Assembly: GCF_018274385.1 (NCBI RefSeq)
Contig: NZ_JAAFYZ010000012.1
Location: forward strand, 29,746 to 93,745
Direction: 5' to 3'
Source of the DNA: Catenulispora pinistramenti
Lineage (GTDB): Bacteria > Actinomycetota > Actinomycetes > Streptomycetales > Catenulisporaceae
DNA: 64,000 bases
Numbering within the stretch: the stretch's first letter is position 1; each line of letters begins with the position of its first letter. A program made the translations under genes and the position numbers. Below, one piece after another: positions 1-8,989 of this stretch. Under the pieces are notes generated by a model that worked only from the letters and a program-made list of their open reading frames with translations, did not search any database and was not told where the DNA came from.

Positions 1-589
1 TCAGCGACGCCTGCCCGGCCGGGTCCTGCTCGAAGACCAGGGTCGCGCCGACGGCGTCGGGGTGGACCAGGTCCGCGTTCGGGACCGCCAGGAGCTGGCG
101 GACCGCGGGTCCGCCGCTGCTGTCGGTCTGCAGGCCGTCGCCGTAGGCCGCCTTCAGCACGGCGAAGCCGCCGTTGGCGCCCGCGGACTTCTCCGACCAG
201 ACCACCTGCGACCCGCCGTCGATCCACGCCGGGTGGCTGCGGGTGGTGCCGTTCGGCGCCGCCGGGGCGATCATCTGCGCGGCCCCGCCGGGGACGCCGG
301 CCATGACCGCGCCGTCGGTCTGGTCGATCCAGGCCGCCCGGGCCCCGGTCGGCGACCAGGCCAGGTCGGTGGCCTTCGGGGCGCTGCTGACCGCGTACTT
401 GGTCCCGCCGACGTTCGCGGTGCCGCCGGCGGTCCCGCCCCAGTTGCCGGACAAGGTCAGGTTCGCGGTCCCGTTCGGGCTCGCCGTGGTGGCGTGCGCC
501 GCCGGGGCGAACATCGAGGCCGCGGCAGCCACCGAGGTGGCTATCGTCGCGGTCAGCGCCAGCGGCCGGCGCGCGGAAGAGTCAGACAT
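1..589 (-). CDS. Secreted TolB/WD40-like protein, truncated by window edge
   Basis: Reading leftwards from an ATG at 589, an open frame of about 196 codons runs off the window without a stop, so the C-terminus is missing. An AGGAG at 596-600 supports the start. The first 33 residues form a signal peptide: a Ser/Arg N-region, a hydrophobic Ala-rich core and an AHA-type cleavage site. The mature part is Gly/Thr-rich with repeated Ala-Trp-hydrophobic-Asp strands (AWSPTGARAAWIDQ, then HPAWIDGGSQVVWSE), the pattern of TolB/WD40-like beta-propeller blades. That points to an exported propeller protein with no assignable activity. Fold and function are inferred; export is clear. Confidence 0.75.
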   Translation of the reverse strand, partial: MSDSSARRPLALTATIATSVAAAASMFAPAAHATTASPNGTANLTLSGNWGGTAGGTANVGGTKYAVSSAPKATDLAWSPTGARAAWIDQTDGAVMAGVPGGAAQMIAPAAPNGTTRSHPAWIDGGSQVVWSEKSAGANGGFAVLKAAYGDGLQTDSSGGPAVRQLLAVPNADLVHPDAVGATLVFEQDPAGQASL

Positions 590-822
590 GGGTGGCTCCT
601 TGGCCTGTCGTCAGCGCGGCCTGCACCCGCCTACCGGGCACCTCCCCTGAGCCCGCAGACCAGGCATGTCCCCGGCTACGGCATGCCGCAGCGATGAGAG
701 TAGGCCATGTGAGCGAATGCGTGCTCTTATCCGGCGACGATACGTAGACAGAAATCGTCATTCCGCCCCGGACAGATTCTCCGATTTGCGGCCAACTGGT
801 GGTTCAGGTTGTGATGGGACGC

Positions 823-3213
823 ATGACGCATCCTGGGACAGCCGTGACCGAGCCGCTCTCCGGCCTCACGTCAGCCCAGGTCGCGCAGCGGGTGGCGGCC
901 GGTGAGGTGAACGATGTCCCGGCCAGGACCTCGCGTTCGATGTCCGAGATCGTGCGTTCGAACGTGCTCACGCCGTTCAACGCCATCATCGGCGCGCTGT
1001 TCGTGATCGAGCTGGCGGTCGGGCCGATCCAGGACGCGCTGTTCGGCTTCGTCATCGTCGCCAACTCCGCGATCGGCATCCTGCAGGAGTGGCGGGCCAA
1101 GCAGACCCTGGACTCGCTGGCCGTGGTCGGCGAGGCCCGGCCCCGGGTCCTGCGCGACGGTGCCGAGCAGGAGATCGAGGCCGGGCAGATCGTGCTGGGC
1201 GATGTGATCGTGCTCGGCCCCGGCGACCGCGTGGTGGTGGACGGCAAGGTGGTGCGCGCCGACGCCCTGGAAGTGGACGAGTCGCTGCTCACCGGCGAGT
1301 CCGACTCGGTGCTCAAGCACGGCCGGGACGCGGTGATGTCCGGCTCGTTCGTGGTGGCCGGCAGCGGGGCCTTCGAGGCCACCAAGGTCGGGCACGAGGC
1401 CTACGCCGCCAAGCTGGCCGAGGAGGCGCAGAAGTTCACCCTGGTCAACTCCGAGCTGCGCTCCGGCATCAACAACATCCTGAAGTACATGACCTGGCTG
1501 ATGATCCCGGCCGGGATCCTGCAGGTGGTGACCCAGCTGCACCGGGCCGGCGGGGTCAAGTCCGGGATCAGCCGCAGCATCGCCGGGCTGGTGCCGATGG
1601 TCCCGGAGGGCCTGGTGCTGCTGACCTCGGTGGCGTTCGCGGTCGGGGTGATCCGGCTGGGCCAGAAGAACTGCCTGGTGCAGGAGCTGCCGGCGATCGA
1701 GGGCCTGGCCCGGGTGGACACCGTGTGCCTGGACAAGACCGGGACGCTGACCGAGGGCGGCATGGCCTTCGACGAGATCCAGGAGCTGCCGGGCGCGGCC
1801 GGCGCGGGCGCGGACGTGCCGACGGTGCTGGCCGCCCTGGGAGCGGCCGAGGAACGGCCGAACGCCACGATGCAGGCGGTGATCGAGCGGTTCCCCGATC
1901 CGGTCGCCGGCTGGACCCCGGCGCAGATCGCGCCGTTCTCCTCGGCCCGCAAGTGGTCCGGGGTCACGTTCGCCGACGGCAAGGGCAGCTGGCTGCTCGG
2001 CGCGCCGGACGTCCTGGGCCGCGGCACCCCGGCCGCCGACGAGGCGGAGAAGCTGGGCGCCACCGGCTTGCGGGTCCTGATGCTGGCCCGGGCCGACGGG
2101 CCGGTGGACGCCGTGGTCGACGGCTCGATCGCCCCGGTCGCGCTGATCACCCTGCGCCAGCGCATCCGCTCCGACGCCCGCTCCACGCTGGACTACTTCG
2201 AGAAGCAGAACGTCGCGCTGAAGGTGATCTCCGGCGACAACGCGGTCTCGGTCGGCGCGGTCGCGGCCTCGCTGAAGCTGCCCGGCGCCGCCGATCCGAT
2301 GGACGCCCGCACGCTGCCCGAGGGCCAGGCCAACGCCGACGCCTTCGCCGAAGACGTCGCCGCGCACTCGGTGTTCGGCCGGGTCACCCCGCAGCAGAAG
2401 CGGGAGATGGTGAAGGCGCTGCAATCGCGCGGCCACACGGTCGCGATGACCGGCGACGGCGTGAACGACGTGCTGGCCCTGAAGGACGCCGACATCGGCG
2501 TCGCGATGGGCTCCGGCGCCGGGGCCACCAAGGCGGTCGCCCAGATCGTGCTGCTGGACGACCGGTTCGCCACCCTGCCGGAGGTGGTCGCCGAGGGCCG
2601 CCGGGTGATCGGCAACATCGAGCGGGTCGCGAATCTGTTCCTGGTGAAGTCGGTCTACTCCTTCGTGCTGGTGATCCTGGTCGGCGTCTTCCAGCTCGAA
2701 TACCCCTTCCTGCCCCGGCACACCACCCTGATCGCCGCGCTGACCATCGGCATCCCGGCCTTCTTCCTGGCCCTGGCGCCCAACTACGAGCGCGCCAGGC
2801 CCGGCTTCGTGCGCCGGGTGCTGCGCTTCGCGATCCCGGCGGGCCTGGTGGCCGGGATCGAGGTGTTCGTCGCGTACTGGGTGGCGCGCGGGGAGTCGGA
2901 CACGTTGGGGGAGGCTCAGACCACTGCGATGGTGTCGCTGTTCGCGTGCAGCCTGTACATCGTGCAGTTGGTGGCGCGGCCGATCGTGTGGTGGAAGATC
3001 GTGCTCATCGCCTCGATGGCCTTGTTGTTCGTGCTCTGCGTCGCGGTCCCCTACGGTCGGCACTTCTTCGACCTGCACTTCGGTCCCTGGTACCAGTGGA
3101 CGACCGGGTTGGTGATCGCGGCGGTGGCCTGCGTCGCGCTGGAGGTGCTGTGGCGATATCTGAGTGCGCACAGCACCGCCGCGGCGGCGGCACGGGCGGC
3201 CGAGGCGGAGTAG
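823..3213 (+). CDS. ctpE: CtpE-type cation-transporting P-type ATPase
   Basis: A complete P-type (E1-E2) ATPase of 796 aa from ATG 823, almost exactly the length of mycobacterial CtpE (797 aa). Seen motifs are TGES at residue 157 (actuator domain), PEGL at 261 (the membrane ion-path motif typical of CtpE rather than CPx heavy-metal pumps), the phosphorylation loop DKTGT at 304, and TGDGVND at 543 (P domain). There are paired membrane segments before the actuator and six towards the C-terminus. No N-terminal metal-binding domain is present. CtpE exports calcium in mycobacteria, so calcium is the best substrate guess but is not shown here. In-frame starts also exist at GTG 799 and ATG 814; 823 was chosen by family length. 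It is monocistronic. Confidence 0.85.
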   Translation: MTHPGTAVTEPLSGLTSAQVAQRVAAGEVNDVPARTSRSMSEIVRSNVLTPFNAIIGALFVIELAVGPIQDALFGFVIVANSAIGILQEWRAKQTLDSLAVVGEARPRVLRDGAEQEIEAGQIVLGDVIVLGPGDRVVVDGKVVRADALEVDESLLTGESDSVLKHGRDAVMSGSFVVAGSGAFEATKVGHEAYAAKLAEEAQKFTLVNSELRSGINNILKYMTWLMIPAGILQVVTQLHRAGGVKSGISRSIAGLVPMVPEGLVLLTSVAFAVGVIRLGQKNCLVQELPAIEGLARVDTVCLDKTGTLTEGGMAFDEIQELPGAAGAGADVPTVLAALGAAEERPNATMQAVIERFPDPVAGWTPAQIAPFSSARKWSGVTFADGKGSWLLGAPDVLGRGTPAADEAEKLGATGLRVLMLARADGPVDAVVDGSIAPVALITLRQRIRSDARSTLDYFEKQNVALKVISGDNAVSVGAVAASLKLPGAADPMDARTLPEGQANADAFAEDVAAHSVFGRVTPQQKREMVKALQSRGHTVAMTGDGVNDVLALKDADIGVAMGSGAGATKAVAQIVLLDDRFATLPEVVAEGRRVIGNIERVANLFLVKSVYSFVLVILVGVFQLEYPFLPRHTTLIAALTIGIPAFFLALAPNYERARPGFVRRVLRFAIPAGLVAGIEVFVAYWVARGESDTLGEAQTTAMVSLFACSLYIVQLVARPIVWWKIVLIASMALLFVLCVAVPYGRHFFDLHFGPWYQWTTGLVIAAVACVALEVLWRYLSAHSTAAAAARAAEAE

Positions 3214-3334
3214 CCGCGCCGTTTTTCCACAGCACCACAAGTGATTCCGGCCGGCCCGGGACCATTGTCGGACGTCGCCCGGACCGTACTGTCGATACCG
3301 CCGGGCGGCGTCCCCGGTACAGCCGGCGGAAGCG

Positions 3335-3934
3335 TCAGCTACATCCGGCGGCCTTCATCGCGGCGGGGCTGACACCCGGCGCGATCCCGGCGAGCTTGCA
3401 CAGCGTGGTGTCGGAGACCTGCCAGTTGCCCGAGGACGCGTCGTAGACCGCGTCGCCGCTGGCGTGCGGCAGCGCCGGCTGGCCGTTGAGCAGGATCGCG
3501 AAGTCGACGTTGGCGTGCGTGGGGCTGTCGAAGGTCACGGTGTTGACCTGGATCGACGACTTCTCGCCGCCGGCCGCCGCGGCCAGCGCCGTGAGCAGCG
3601 CCTGGACCTGCGCCGCGTTCTGGACCATGGAGGCCTTGGTCGCGGTGCTGATGGTGTTGTCGAAGAACTTGTTGTACGCGTCCTTGACCTGCTGGGTCGC
3701 GGCCGCGGGGTCGCTGGGCTGGCCGCCGGCCGGCGCACTGCTGGAACTACTGGAACTACTGGAACTGCTGGAACTGCTGCCGGTGGTCGAGCTCATACTG
3801 GCCGAGTTGCCGGCGGACGTGCCGCCGCTGCCCGCCGACGGCGAGGATTTGCTGGACGAACAGCCGGCGGCGAGTAGTGCCGCGACGGCGAGGGTGGTGC
3901 CGGTTCGGATGAGCCTTGTGTGTCGAGATGTCAC
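3335..3934 (-). CDS. Poly-Ser lipoprotein with MTB12-like C-terminal domain
   Basis: A 199-aa lipoprotein from GTG 3934, with AGGAG about 11 nt upstream. The signal peptide ends in the lipobox LAAGC, so acylation at the Cys is expected. A long Ser/Gly linker follows, including an uninterrupted Ser run, and then a roughly 110-aa folded domain. That domain (AYNKFFDNT, KASMVQNA, then a beta-strand part on 'DSPTHANVDFAILLNGQP') resembles the C-terminal domain of the mycobacterial low-molecular-weight antigen MTB12. A Cys pair (LCKLAG and the final CS) could form a disulfide. Function is unknown. It is convergent with ctpE and divergent from the transporter operon. Confidence 0.75.
   Translation of the reverse strand: MTSRHTRLIRTGTTLAVAALLAAGCSSSKSSPSAGSGGTSAGNSASMSSTTGSSSSSSSSSSSSSSAPAGGQPSDPAAATQQVKDAYNKFFDNTISTATKASMVQNAAQVQALLTALAAAAGGEKSSIQVNTVTFDSPTHANVDFAILLNGQPALPHASGDAVYDASSGNWQVSDTTLCKLAGIAPGVSPAAMKAAGCS
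3741..3776. repeat. 9-bp tandem repeat encoding poly-Ser
   Basis: Four uninterrupted copies of CTGGAACTR, with partial copies on both sides, lie inside the lipoprotein gene and on the minus strand encode its Ser run. Because the unit is a multiple of three, slippage changes linker length without breaking the frame. Confidence 0.9.
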
Positions 3935-4051
3935 GGAGGATCACGCTCCTGAAGAGTATTCCCGGCCTCTTCCACCTGACATACCATCATCTCCAGTAAG
4001 GGTCCACAGACACACGAGCCTCATTCGTCGCCGCCGGGAGGTGTGGTGAAG

Positions 4052-4414
4052 ATGTCCCGCCTCGACGATCTTGACCGGCGGAGCCGGGCGGCCCTCGGCG
4101 CGGCGCTGGCGTTCGTCGGGGTGTTGTTGCTGGTCGTGGGCTGGTATCTGATCTCCGGCGAGGCGATCGCGGGCAAGCAGCTGCCGTATCTGGCCTCTGC
4201 TTCGCTACCCGGCGCGGTGTTGGTTGTCTGCGGTTTCGTCTTGGCGGTCTCCGGTACTACGGACCCTGATACGGCGCGGAAGATAGCCGAACTGCACGCG
4301 CTGCTGACCGAGGCCGTGGACGAGGACCCGGCCGCGACCGATCCTGACCCGGCCGCGACCGAGCCGACCGAGCCTGAGCCGATGGAGCCCGAGCCGACCG
4401 GATCCGAGGAGTAG
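4052..4414 (+). CDS. Small two-TM membrane protein leading the transporter operon
   Basis: About 120 aa. The N-terminus is basic and Arg-rich, followed by two hydrophobic segments (around residues 15-33 and 48-68) and an acidic, Pro-rich tail made of repeated Glu-Pro dipeptides. A GGGAGG at 4036-4041 serves ATG 4052 or the in-frame GTG 4046, so the start is uncertain by two codons. The stop is five bases before the permease ATG, and the last codons hold that gene's GAGGAG Shine-Dalgarno, so the two are co-translated. I do not recognise the family. The position suggests an accessory subunit of the ABC transporter behind it. Confidence 0.65.
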   Translation: MSRLDDLDRRSRAALGAALAFVGVLLLVVGWYLISGEAIAGKQLPYLASASLPGAVLVVCGFVLAVSGTTDPDTARKIAELHALLTEAVDEDPAATDPDPAATEPTEPEPMEPEPTGSEE

Positions 4415-4419
4415 GCGCG

Positions 4420-6345
4420 ATGTTCTACGCCGGTCTCGCGCTCAACGGACTGGCGATCGGGTGTGTGGCGGCGCTGGCCGCTGTCGGGTTGCTCGCCACC
4501 TACCGGGTGACCGGCGTGTTCAACATCGCCTTCGGATCCAACGCGGTGTTCTGCGCCTATGTCATGTGGCAGTGCGTGCGGGTGTGGCACCTGCCGCTGG
4601 CCGTGGCGGCCTTGCTGGTGCTGGGGATCGTGGCGCCGGGGGTCGGTCTGGTGCTGGAACGGTTCGTGTACCGGCCGTTGCGGCGCAGCGGCGCGTCCGG
4701 GTTGCTGGTGGCGACGCTCGGCGTGCTGGTCCTCCAGCTCGGGCTGGTCTTCCTGTTGTGGGGCGGGCGCTCCTACGTCGACGCGCCGTCGTTGCTGCCC
4801 GCCGGATCGGTGCGGCTGCCGGGGTCGTTGACCCTCCCCTACGCCACCATCGTCGAACTCTGCGTCGTCGCGTTGATCGCGGTGCTGCTGACGTTCCTGC
4901 TGCGGGCCACGCGGGTCGGGCTGATGGTGCGGGCCGTGGTCGACGACCGGGATCTGGCCTCCGCGCTGGTCCCCGCCGACCGGCTCGCCGCCGGGGGCTG
5001 GGCGTTCGGCTCGTTCCTGGCGGGGGTCGCGGGCGTGCTCTGGGCGCCGATCTACCACCTGGACCCGTACAGCCTGACGCTGACCGTGCTGGAGACGATG
5101 GGCGTCGCGGTGCTGGCCCGGCTGACGTCCCTGCCGATCGCGGTGGTGGCGGCGCTGGCGATCGGGATCGGGCAGACCGAGCTGACGGCGGTGCATCCGG
5201 CGGCGCGGTGGCAGGGCTTGGTGGACGCGTTCCACACGAACCTGTTCGTGTTGGTGCTGTTCGCGGCACTGATGGTGGTGCCCCGCTTGGGGATCCGGGA
5301 TTCCGGTGCGGCCGGCGGGGGACTGCATCGCCAGGGCGCGCGCCGCACGTCCCGCGTCGATCACATCAGCAGGCTGCCACTCGGTGCGCTGTCCTTGGTG
5401 CTGGCGCTGCCGCTGTTCTTCGACCCGGCGGATCTGCGGGCCTCGCTGGCCGTCCCGGCACTGGCCGTGGTCTTCGTGTCGTTGGTGGTCGCCACCGGGT
5501 ACGCGGGCCAGATCTCGTTGGGTCAGGCCGGATACGCCGGGCTCGGGGCGCTGTTCATGGCGAAGCTGGCCGGAGCCGGGGTGCCGTGGCTGCTGGCGCT
5601 GTTCCTCGGCCCACTGTTGGTGGTCCCCCTGGGCTGGCTCACCGGTTACCCCGCCATCCATCGGCGTGGGCTCTACTTGGCGTTGACGACCTTCGCCACG
5701 GCCGCCGTGGTCGCGCGCTTCGTGTTCGCGCAACCGGTGTTCGTCGGCGCCCTGGTGGTCTCCCGCCCGCGCGGCTTCACCGACGACCACTGGTTCTACG
5801 CCCTCGAACTCGCCTGCCTGCTCCTCGCGCTGCTGCTGGTCCGCTCCCTGCACACCGGGCCGATGGGGCGCGCGTTGGTGGCGATGCGCGACTCGGAGAC
5901 GGCGGCCGTGTCCGCGGGCATCGACGTGCGGCGGATGAAGGTGTTCGTGTTCGCCTGCGCGGCGGGCCTGGCCGGGCTCGGCGGTGCGTTGACGACGTCG
6001 GCGGCGCAGGCGTTCAACCCCACCGACTTCGACCCGGTGCAGGGCCTGGTGTGGTTCGCGGCGGTCGCGGTGTGGGGCGTGGACTCGGCGCTGGGCGCGG
6101 TGGTCGGGGCCGCGGCGCTGGTGGCGGTGGACGTCGGGACGGTGTCGGGGGTGTCGAGCCTGCTGATCGGGATCGGCGCGGTGCTGTTGGGGCGGTTCCC
6201 CGGCGGGATCGGCGCGGCGGTGCGGCGGGCGGGGGACTGGGCGGTGCGGCCGGTCGAGCGTCCGCTGACCAGGCGGCTGAGTCCGGCCGGGCGTGCGGTG
6301 GCGCGTGCGGCGGCCGCGCGGGCGCGGGAACGGCCGGTGTCATGA
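4420..6345 (+). CDS. Fused LivH-LivM branched-chain amino acid ABC permease
   Basis: A 641-aa protein containing both permease halves of a HAAT-family (Liv-type) importer. The first part (about 1-290) matches LivH, with the early YRVTGVFNIAFG motif. The second (about 320-620) matches LivM, with GYAGQISLGQAGYAGLGA and the later 'RDSETAAVSAGID' coupling loop. In most bacteria these are separate genes; here they are joined by a short Gly/Arg-rich linker. It has roughly 18 predicted membrane segments. GAGGAG at 4406-4411 is a strong ribosome site, and the stop overlaps the next ATG (ATGA). No substrate-binding protein gene is nearby, so the substrate, usually an amino acid or amide, cannot be read from context. 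Confidence 0.85.
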   Translation: MFYAGLALNGLAIGCVAALAAVGLLATYRVTGVFNIAFGSNAVFCAYVMWQCVRVWHLPLAVAALLVLGIVAPGVGLVLERFVYRPLRRSGASGLLVATLGVLVLQLGLVFLLWGGRSYVDAPSLLPAGSVRLPGSLTLPYATIVELCVVALIAVLLTFLLRATRVGLMVRAVVDDRDLASALVPADRLAAGGWAFGSFLAGVAGVLWAPIYHLDPYSLTLTVLETMGVAVLARLTSLPIAVVAALAIGIGQTELTAVHPAARWQGLVDAFHTNLFVLVLFAALMVVPRLGIRDSGAAGGGLHRQGARRTSRVDHISRLPLGALSLVLALPLFFDPADLRASLAVPALAVVFVSLVVATGYAGQISLGQAGYAGLGALFMAKLAGAGVPWLLALFLGPLLVVPLGWLTGYPAIHRRGLYLALTTFATAAVVARFVFAQPVFVGALVVSRPRGFTDDHWFYALELACLLLALLLVRSLHTGPMGRALVAMRDSETAAVSAGIDVRRMKVFVFACAAGLAGLGGALTTSAAQAFNPTDFDPVQGLVWFAAVAVWGVDSALGAVVGAAALVAVDVGTVSGVSSLLIGIGAVLLGRFPGGIGAAVRRAGDWAVRPVERPLTRRLSPAGRAVARAAAARARERPVS

Positions 6346-7130
6346 GCGGCGGGCCCCGGTTCAGGGGGGTGCGGATCAGAGGATTGCGACGCCGGTTCGG
6401 CGGCGTGACGGCGGTCGACGACGTGGATCTGGACGTGCCGGCCGGCGCGGTCACGGCGCTGATCGGGCCGAACGGCGCGGGGAAGACGACGTTGTTCCAC
6501 TGCGTCACGGGCCTGGACGCGGCCGATGCCGGGACGGTGACGCTGGCTCCTCAACCGGATCGTCCGGCCGTCCTTCTCAGCGGCCTGCCACCACACGCCC
6601 GGGCCCGTGCCGGCGTCGCCTGGACCTTCCAACGCATCGAACTGTTCGCCGGCCTCACCGTGGCTGAGAACATCCGCGTCGGCGCCGAGAACCGTAGCGG
6701 CCGTCCGCTCCTGTCCGGACTCCTGGGCCTTCCCGACCCCCGCCGCGCCGCCGTCCGTGCCGTCACCGGCGCCGTCCTCGAACGCCTCGGCCTGACCGCG
6801 CTTGCCGACGTCTCCGCCGGCTCGCTCCCCACCGGCACCATGCGCCTGGTCGAACTCGGCCGCGCGCTGGCCGCCGAGCCCACCGCACTGCTGCTGGACG
6901 AGCCCGCCTCCGGCCTGGACGACCACCAGATCGTGCGCCTGGCCGAGGTCCTGCGCGCCCTCGCCGCCGACGGCCTGGCGATTCTCCTTGTGGAGCACGA
7001 CATTCGCTTCGTCACCGCCGTCGCCGATCGTGCGTACCTCATGGTGGCCGGCCGTGTACTGCTCTCCGGCACCCCTGACGAGGTGTTCGCCTCCGACTTG
7101 GCCCGCGAAATCTATATCGGTGAGTCTTGA
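6342..7130 (+). CDS. livG: Liv-type ABC transporter ATPase (LivG)
   Basis: A 262-aa ATP-binding subunit starting at ATG 6342, four bases inside the permease gene. Walker A is GPNGAGKTT, Walker B with the catalytic Glu is LLLDEPASGLD, and the switch His is in VEHD. The LivG-specific insert (ENIRVGAENRSG... LLGLPDPRR) is present. The ABC signature is divergent: SLPTGTMRLVELGRAL in place of the usual L-[SP]-x-G-x-x-R pattern, with Thr at the position normally Tyr or Gly. ATPase activity is still expected because all nucleotide motifs are intact. It overlaps livF at TGATG. Confidence 0.88.
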   Translation: MSGGPRFRGVRIRGLRRRFGGVTAVDDVDLDVPAGAVTALIGPNGAGKTTLFHCVTGLDAADAGTVTLAPQPDRPAVLLSGLPPHARARAGVAWTFQRIELFAGLTVAENIRVGAENRSGRPLLSGLLGLPDPRRAAVRAVTGAVLERLGLTALADVSAGSLPTGTMRLVELGRALAAEPTALLLDEPASGLDDHQIVRLAEVLRALAADGLAILLVEHDIRFVTAVADRAYLMVAGRVLLSGTPDEVFASDLAREIYIGES

Positions 7131-7792
7131 TGCTCGTCCTCGACGCGCTGCGCGTCCGCTACGGCCCGCTTGAGGCCCTGCACGGTGTCAGCCTCACCTT
7201 CGCGCAGGGCGAGGTGACGGCCGTCCTGGGCCGCAACGGCGCCGGCAAGTCGACGCTCCTGCGCGCGGTCGCCGGCTACCTGCGCGCGTCCTCCGGCCGG
7301 ATCCACTGGCAGGGCTCTGACATCACCCGCGCCCCGGTCCGCCGCCGCGCCGACGCCGGCGTGATGCTGATCCCCGACGAGGGCGGCGTCTTCCGCACTC
7401 TGACCGTCCGCGAGAACCTGGACCTGTTCGCCGCGGGCCGCGAGCTCACACCCGCCCTCGACGCGTTCCCCGATCTCAGGACTCTGTCGCGTCGCCGCGT
7501 CACGCTGCTGTCCGGCGGCGAACAACAGATGCTGGCCCTGTCCCGCGCCCTGCTCGCGCCCTGGCGACTGCTCCTTGTCGACGAGCTCTCGCACGGCCTC
7601 GCCCCGGTCCTGGCCACCCGCCTCTACGACGTCCTCGCTGCTCTCGCCGCCGCACACCCCGACCGCGCGGTAGTCCTCGCCGAACCCGACCCCCGCGAGG
7701 CCCTCGCCCTGGCCGACCGCGTCCACGTCCTGCGCCGCGGCGAACTGGCGGCCACGGGTTCCCCCGCCGACTTCGACCCGGCTACCTTGTGA
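7130..7792 (+). CDS. livF: Liv-type ABC transporter ATPase (LivF)
   Basis: A 220-aa ATPase beginning at ATG 7130, overlapping the livG stop (TGATG); an in-frame TTG lies one codon earlier. Walker A GRNGAGKST, signature LLSGGEQQMLALSRAL, and Walker B LLLVDELSHGLAP are canonical for LivF, including the Asp-Glu-Leu-Ser-x-Gly-Leu form. The H-loop region reads VVLAEPDP instead of the LivF-type EQN, so the switch residue is unusual. It pairs with livG to drive the fused permease. Confidence 0.87.
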   Translation: MLVLDALRVRYGPLEALHGVSLTFAQGEVTAVLGRNGAGKSTLLRAVAGYLRASSGRIHWQGSDITRAPVRRRADAGVMLIPDEGGVFRTLTVRENLDLFAAGRELTPALDAFPDLRTLSRRRVTLLSGGEQQMLALSRALLAPWRLLLVDELSHGLAPVLATRLYDVLAALAAAHPDRAVVLAEPDPREALALADRVHVLRRGELAATGSPADFDPATL

Positions 7793-7794
7793 CC

Positions 7795-8199
7795 ATGGAG
7801 CCGGAGCTGTTCGACCCGTCCCGCGACCCCCACGCCGACCTGGCAGCGGCCCGCACGGCGGCCGCCGCCGACGGCAAGGACATCCTCCTGGCCCTCGGCG
7901 CCCGCTGGTGCCCGGACTGCACCGCCTTCGAGGACTGGACCCACGACCCCGAAGTCGCCGAACTCCTCCAGCGCAAGTACCACCTGGTCACCGTCAGCGT
8001 CGGCACTGACCGGGGCCAACGCGACCAGAACAACGACATCGACGCCGACTTCAACCACCCCATAGCCGGCGGCATCCCGTCCCTGTCGGTCCTCAACCCC
8101 GAGGGCAAGATCCGCTTCGACTCCGCCGACGGCGAGTTCGCCCGCGCGCGCAAGATGAAGCCCGCGGACCTGCTGGAATTCCTGCGCTTCGGACGCTGA
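7795..8199 (+). CDS. Thioredoxin-like protein with WCPDC motif
   Basis: A 134-aa soluble protein with a thioredoxin fold signature: a beta strand (ILLALGARW) running into the redox motif WCPDC, followed by helix and strand, then the cis-Pro loop (GGIPSLSVLNPEG). Cys-Pro-Asp-Cys is typical of cytoplasmic thioredoxin relatives with unknown partners. No signal peptide is present. ATG 7795 directly follows the livF stop, so it is the last gene of that operon, but a role in transport is not implied. Confidence 0.8.
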   Translation: MEPELFDPSRDPHADLAAARTAAAADGKDILLALGARWCPDCTAFEDWTHDPEVAELLQRKYHLVTVSVGTDRGQRDQNNDIDADFNHPIAGGIPSLSVLNPEGKIRFDSADGEFARARKMKPADLLEFLRFGR

Positions 8200-8269
8200 C
8201 CAGGGCATTAGGCCGAACAGGTGATTGAAGTACATTCGCCTGCGATGCCCGACTGGCTACGCTGAACAT

Positions 8270-8974
8270 ATGGAGTCAGATCGAGTTCCTTCAGAAGGTT
8301 GGTCTCCCGTGAGCATCGCTTTTGTGGAGTATCCCCCGCTCCCGGACTCGCCGTTTGCGATGTGGGTCAGCGGCGAGCTCGAGGATCATCTCGGCCTGCC
8401 GGAGGGCTTTCGCGTCGAGATCATCGAGGGGGACATCGTCGTGTCGCCTGCACCGCGTTTCGCTCACAACAGGATCGCCACGCGTATCGCCAACGCGTTC
8501 GCGCTAGCCGCTGACATGGACCCGGGGTTCCCGTGGGAAGCGATTGTCGGTACCGGCGTCGGAGAACAGGAGTCCAGGGGCTGGATCCCCGATGTGGCGA
8601 TCGTGGACAAGGCGCGCAGTGACGAAGTGGCTGAGGCCGGCTTGGTGATCATCGGCCCAAACGACATGACGATGGCAGTTGAGGTCACCTCGCCGTCCAA
8701 CGCCGACCACGATCGCGAGCCGGGTCCCCAGCACCGCCAGAAGAACGGGAACCGCATCAAGACCAAGTGGGCCGACTACGCCGCTGCCGGTGTCGAGTTC
8801 TACCTGCTGGTGGACTGTGACCCGCGCGTTTCGCGAGCGATCCTCTACTCGGAGCCGAACCCTTCCGCGTCCCGATACGAGGCTGCTATCGCGTGGGACC
8901 TGGGCGCCCCGATCGTCCTGCCCGAGCGGTTCGGGCTGACTGTCGACACCGCCGACTGGAAAGCCTGGTCCTGA
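8270..8974 (+). CDS. Uma2 family (DUF820) putative restriction-fold nuclease
   Basis: About 234 aa from ATG 8270. It has the Uma2 layout: an acidic strand FRVEIIEGDIVVSPAP near the start, then WIPDVAIVDKAR, an AVEVTSPSN strand, and KTKWADYAAAGVEFYLLVD. These place Asp/Glu residues as in the PD-(D/E)XK fold. Uma2 proteins are abundant in filamentous actinomycetes and their biological role is poorly defined. A good AGAAGG sits ten bases before the in-frame GTG 8309, which is an equally plausible start. It is monocistronic and convergent with the next gene. Confidence 0.8.
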   Translation: MESDRVPSEGWSPVSIAFVEYPPLPDSPFAMWVSGELEDHLGLPEGFRVEIIEGDIVVSPAPRFAHNRIATRIANAFALAADMDPGFPWEAIVGTGVGEQESRGWIPDVAIVDKARSDEVAEAGLVIIGPNDMTMAVEVTSPSNADHDREPGPQHRQKNGNRIKTKWADYAAAGVEFYLLVDCDPRVSRAILYSEPNPSASRYEAAIAWDLGAPIVLPERFGLTVDTADWKAWS

Positions 8975-8989
8975 CGTCCGGTCAGGCGG

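Noticed and set aside
4021..5853. Long minus-strand open frame (610 codons) opposite the Liv permease
   Set aside because: It is Gln/Arg/His-rich, without motifs, and opposes a clear permease gene. Such antisense frames are normal in high-GC DNA.
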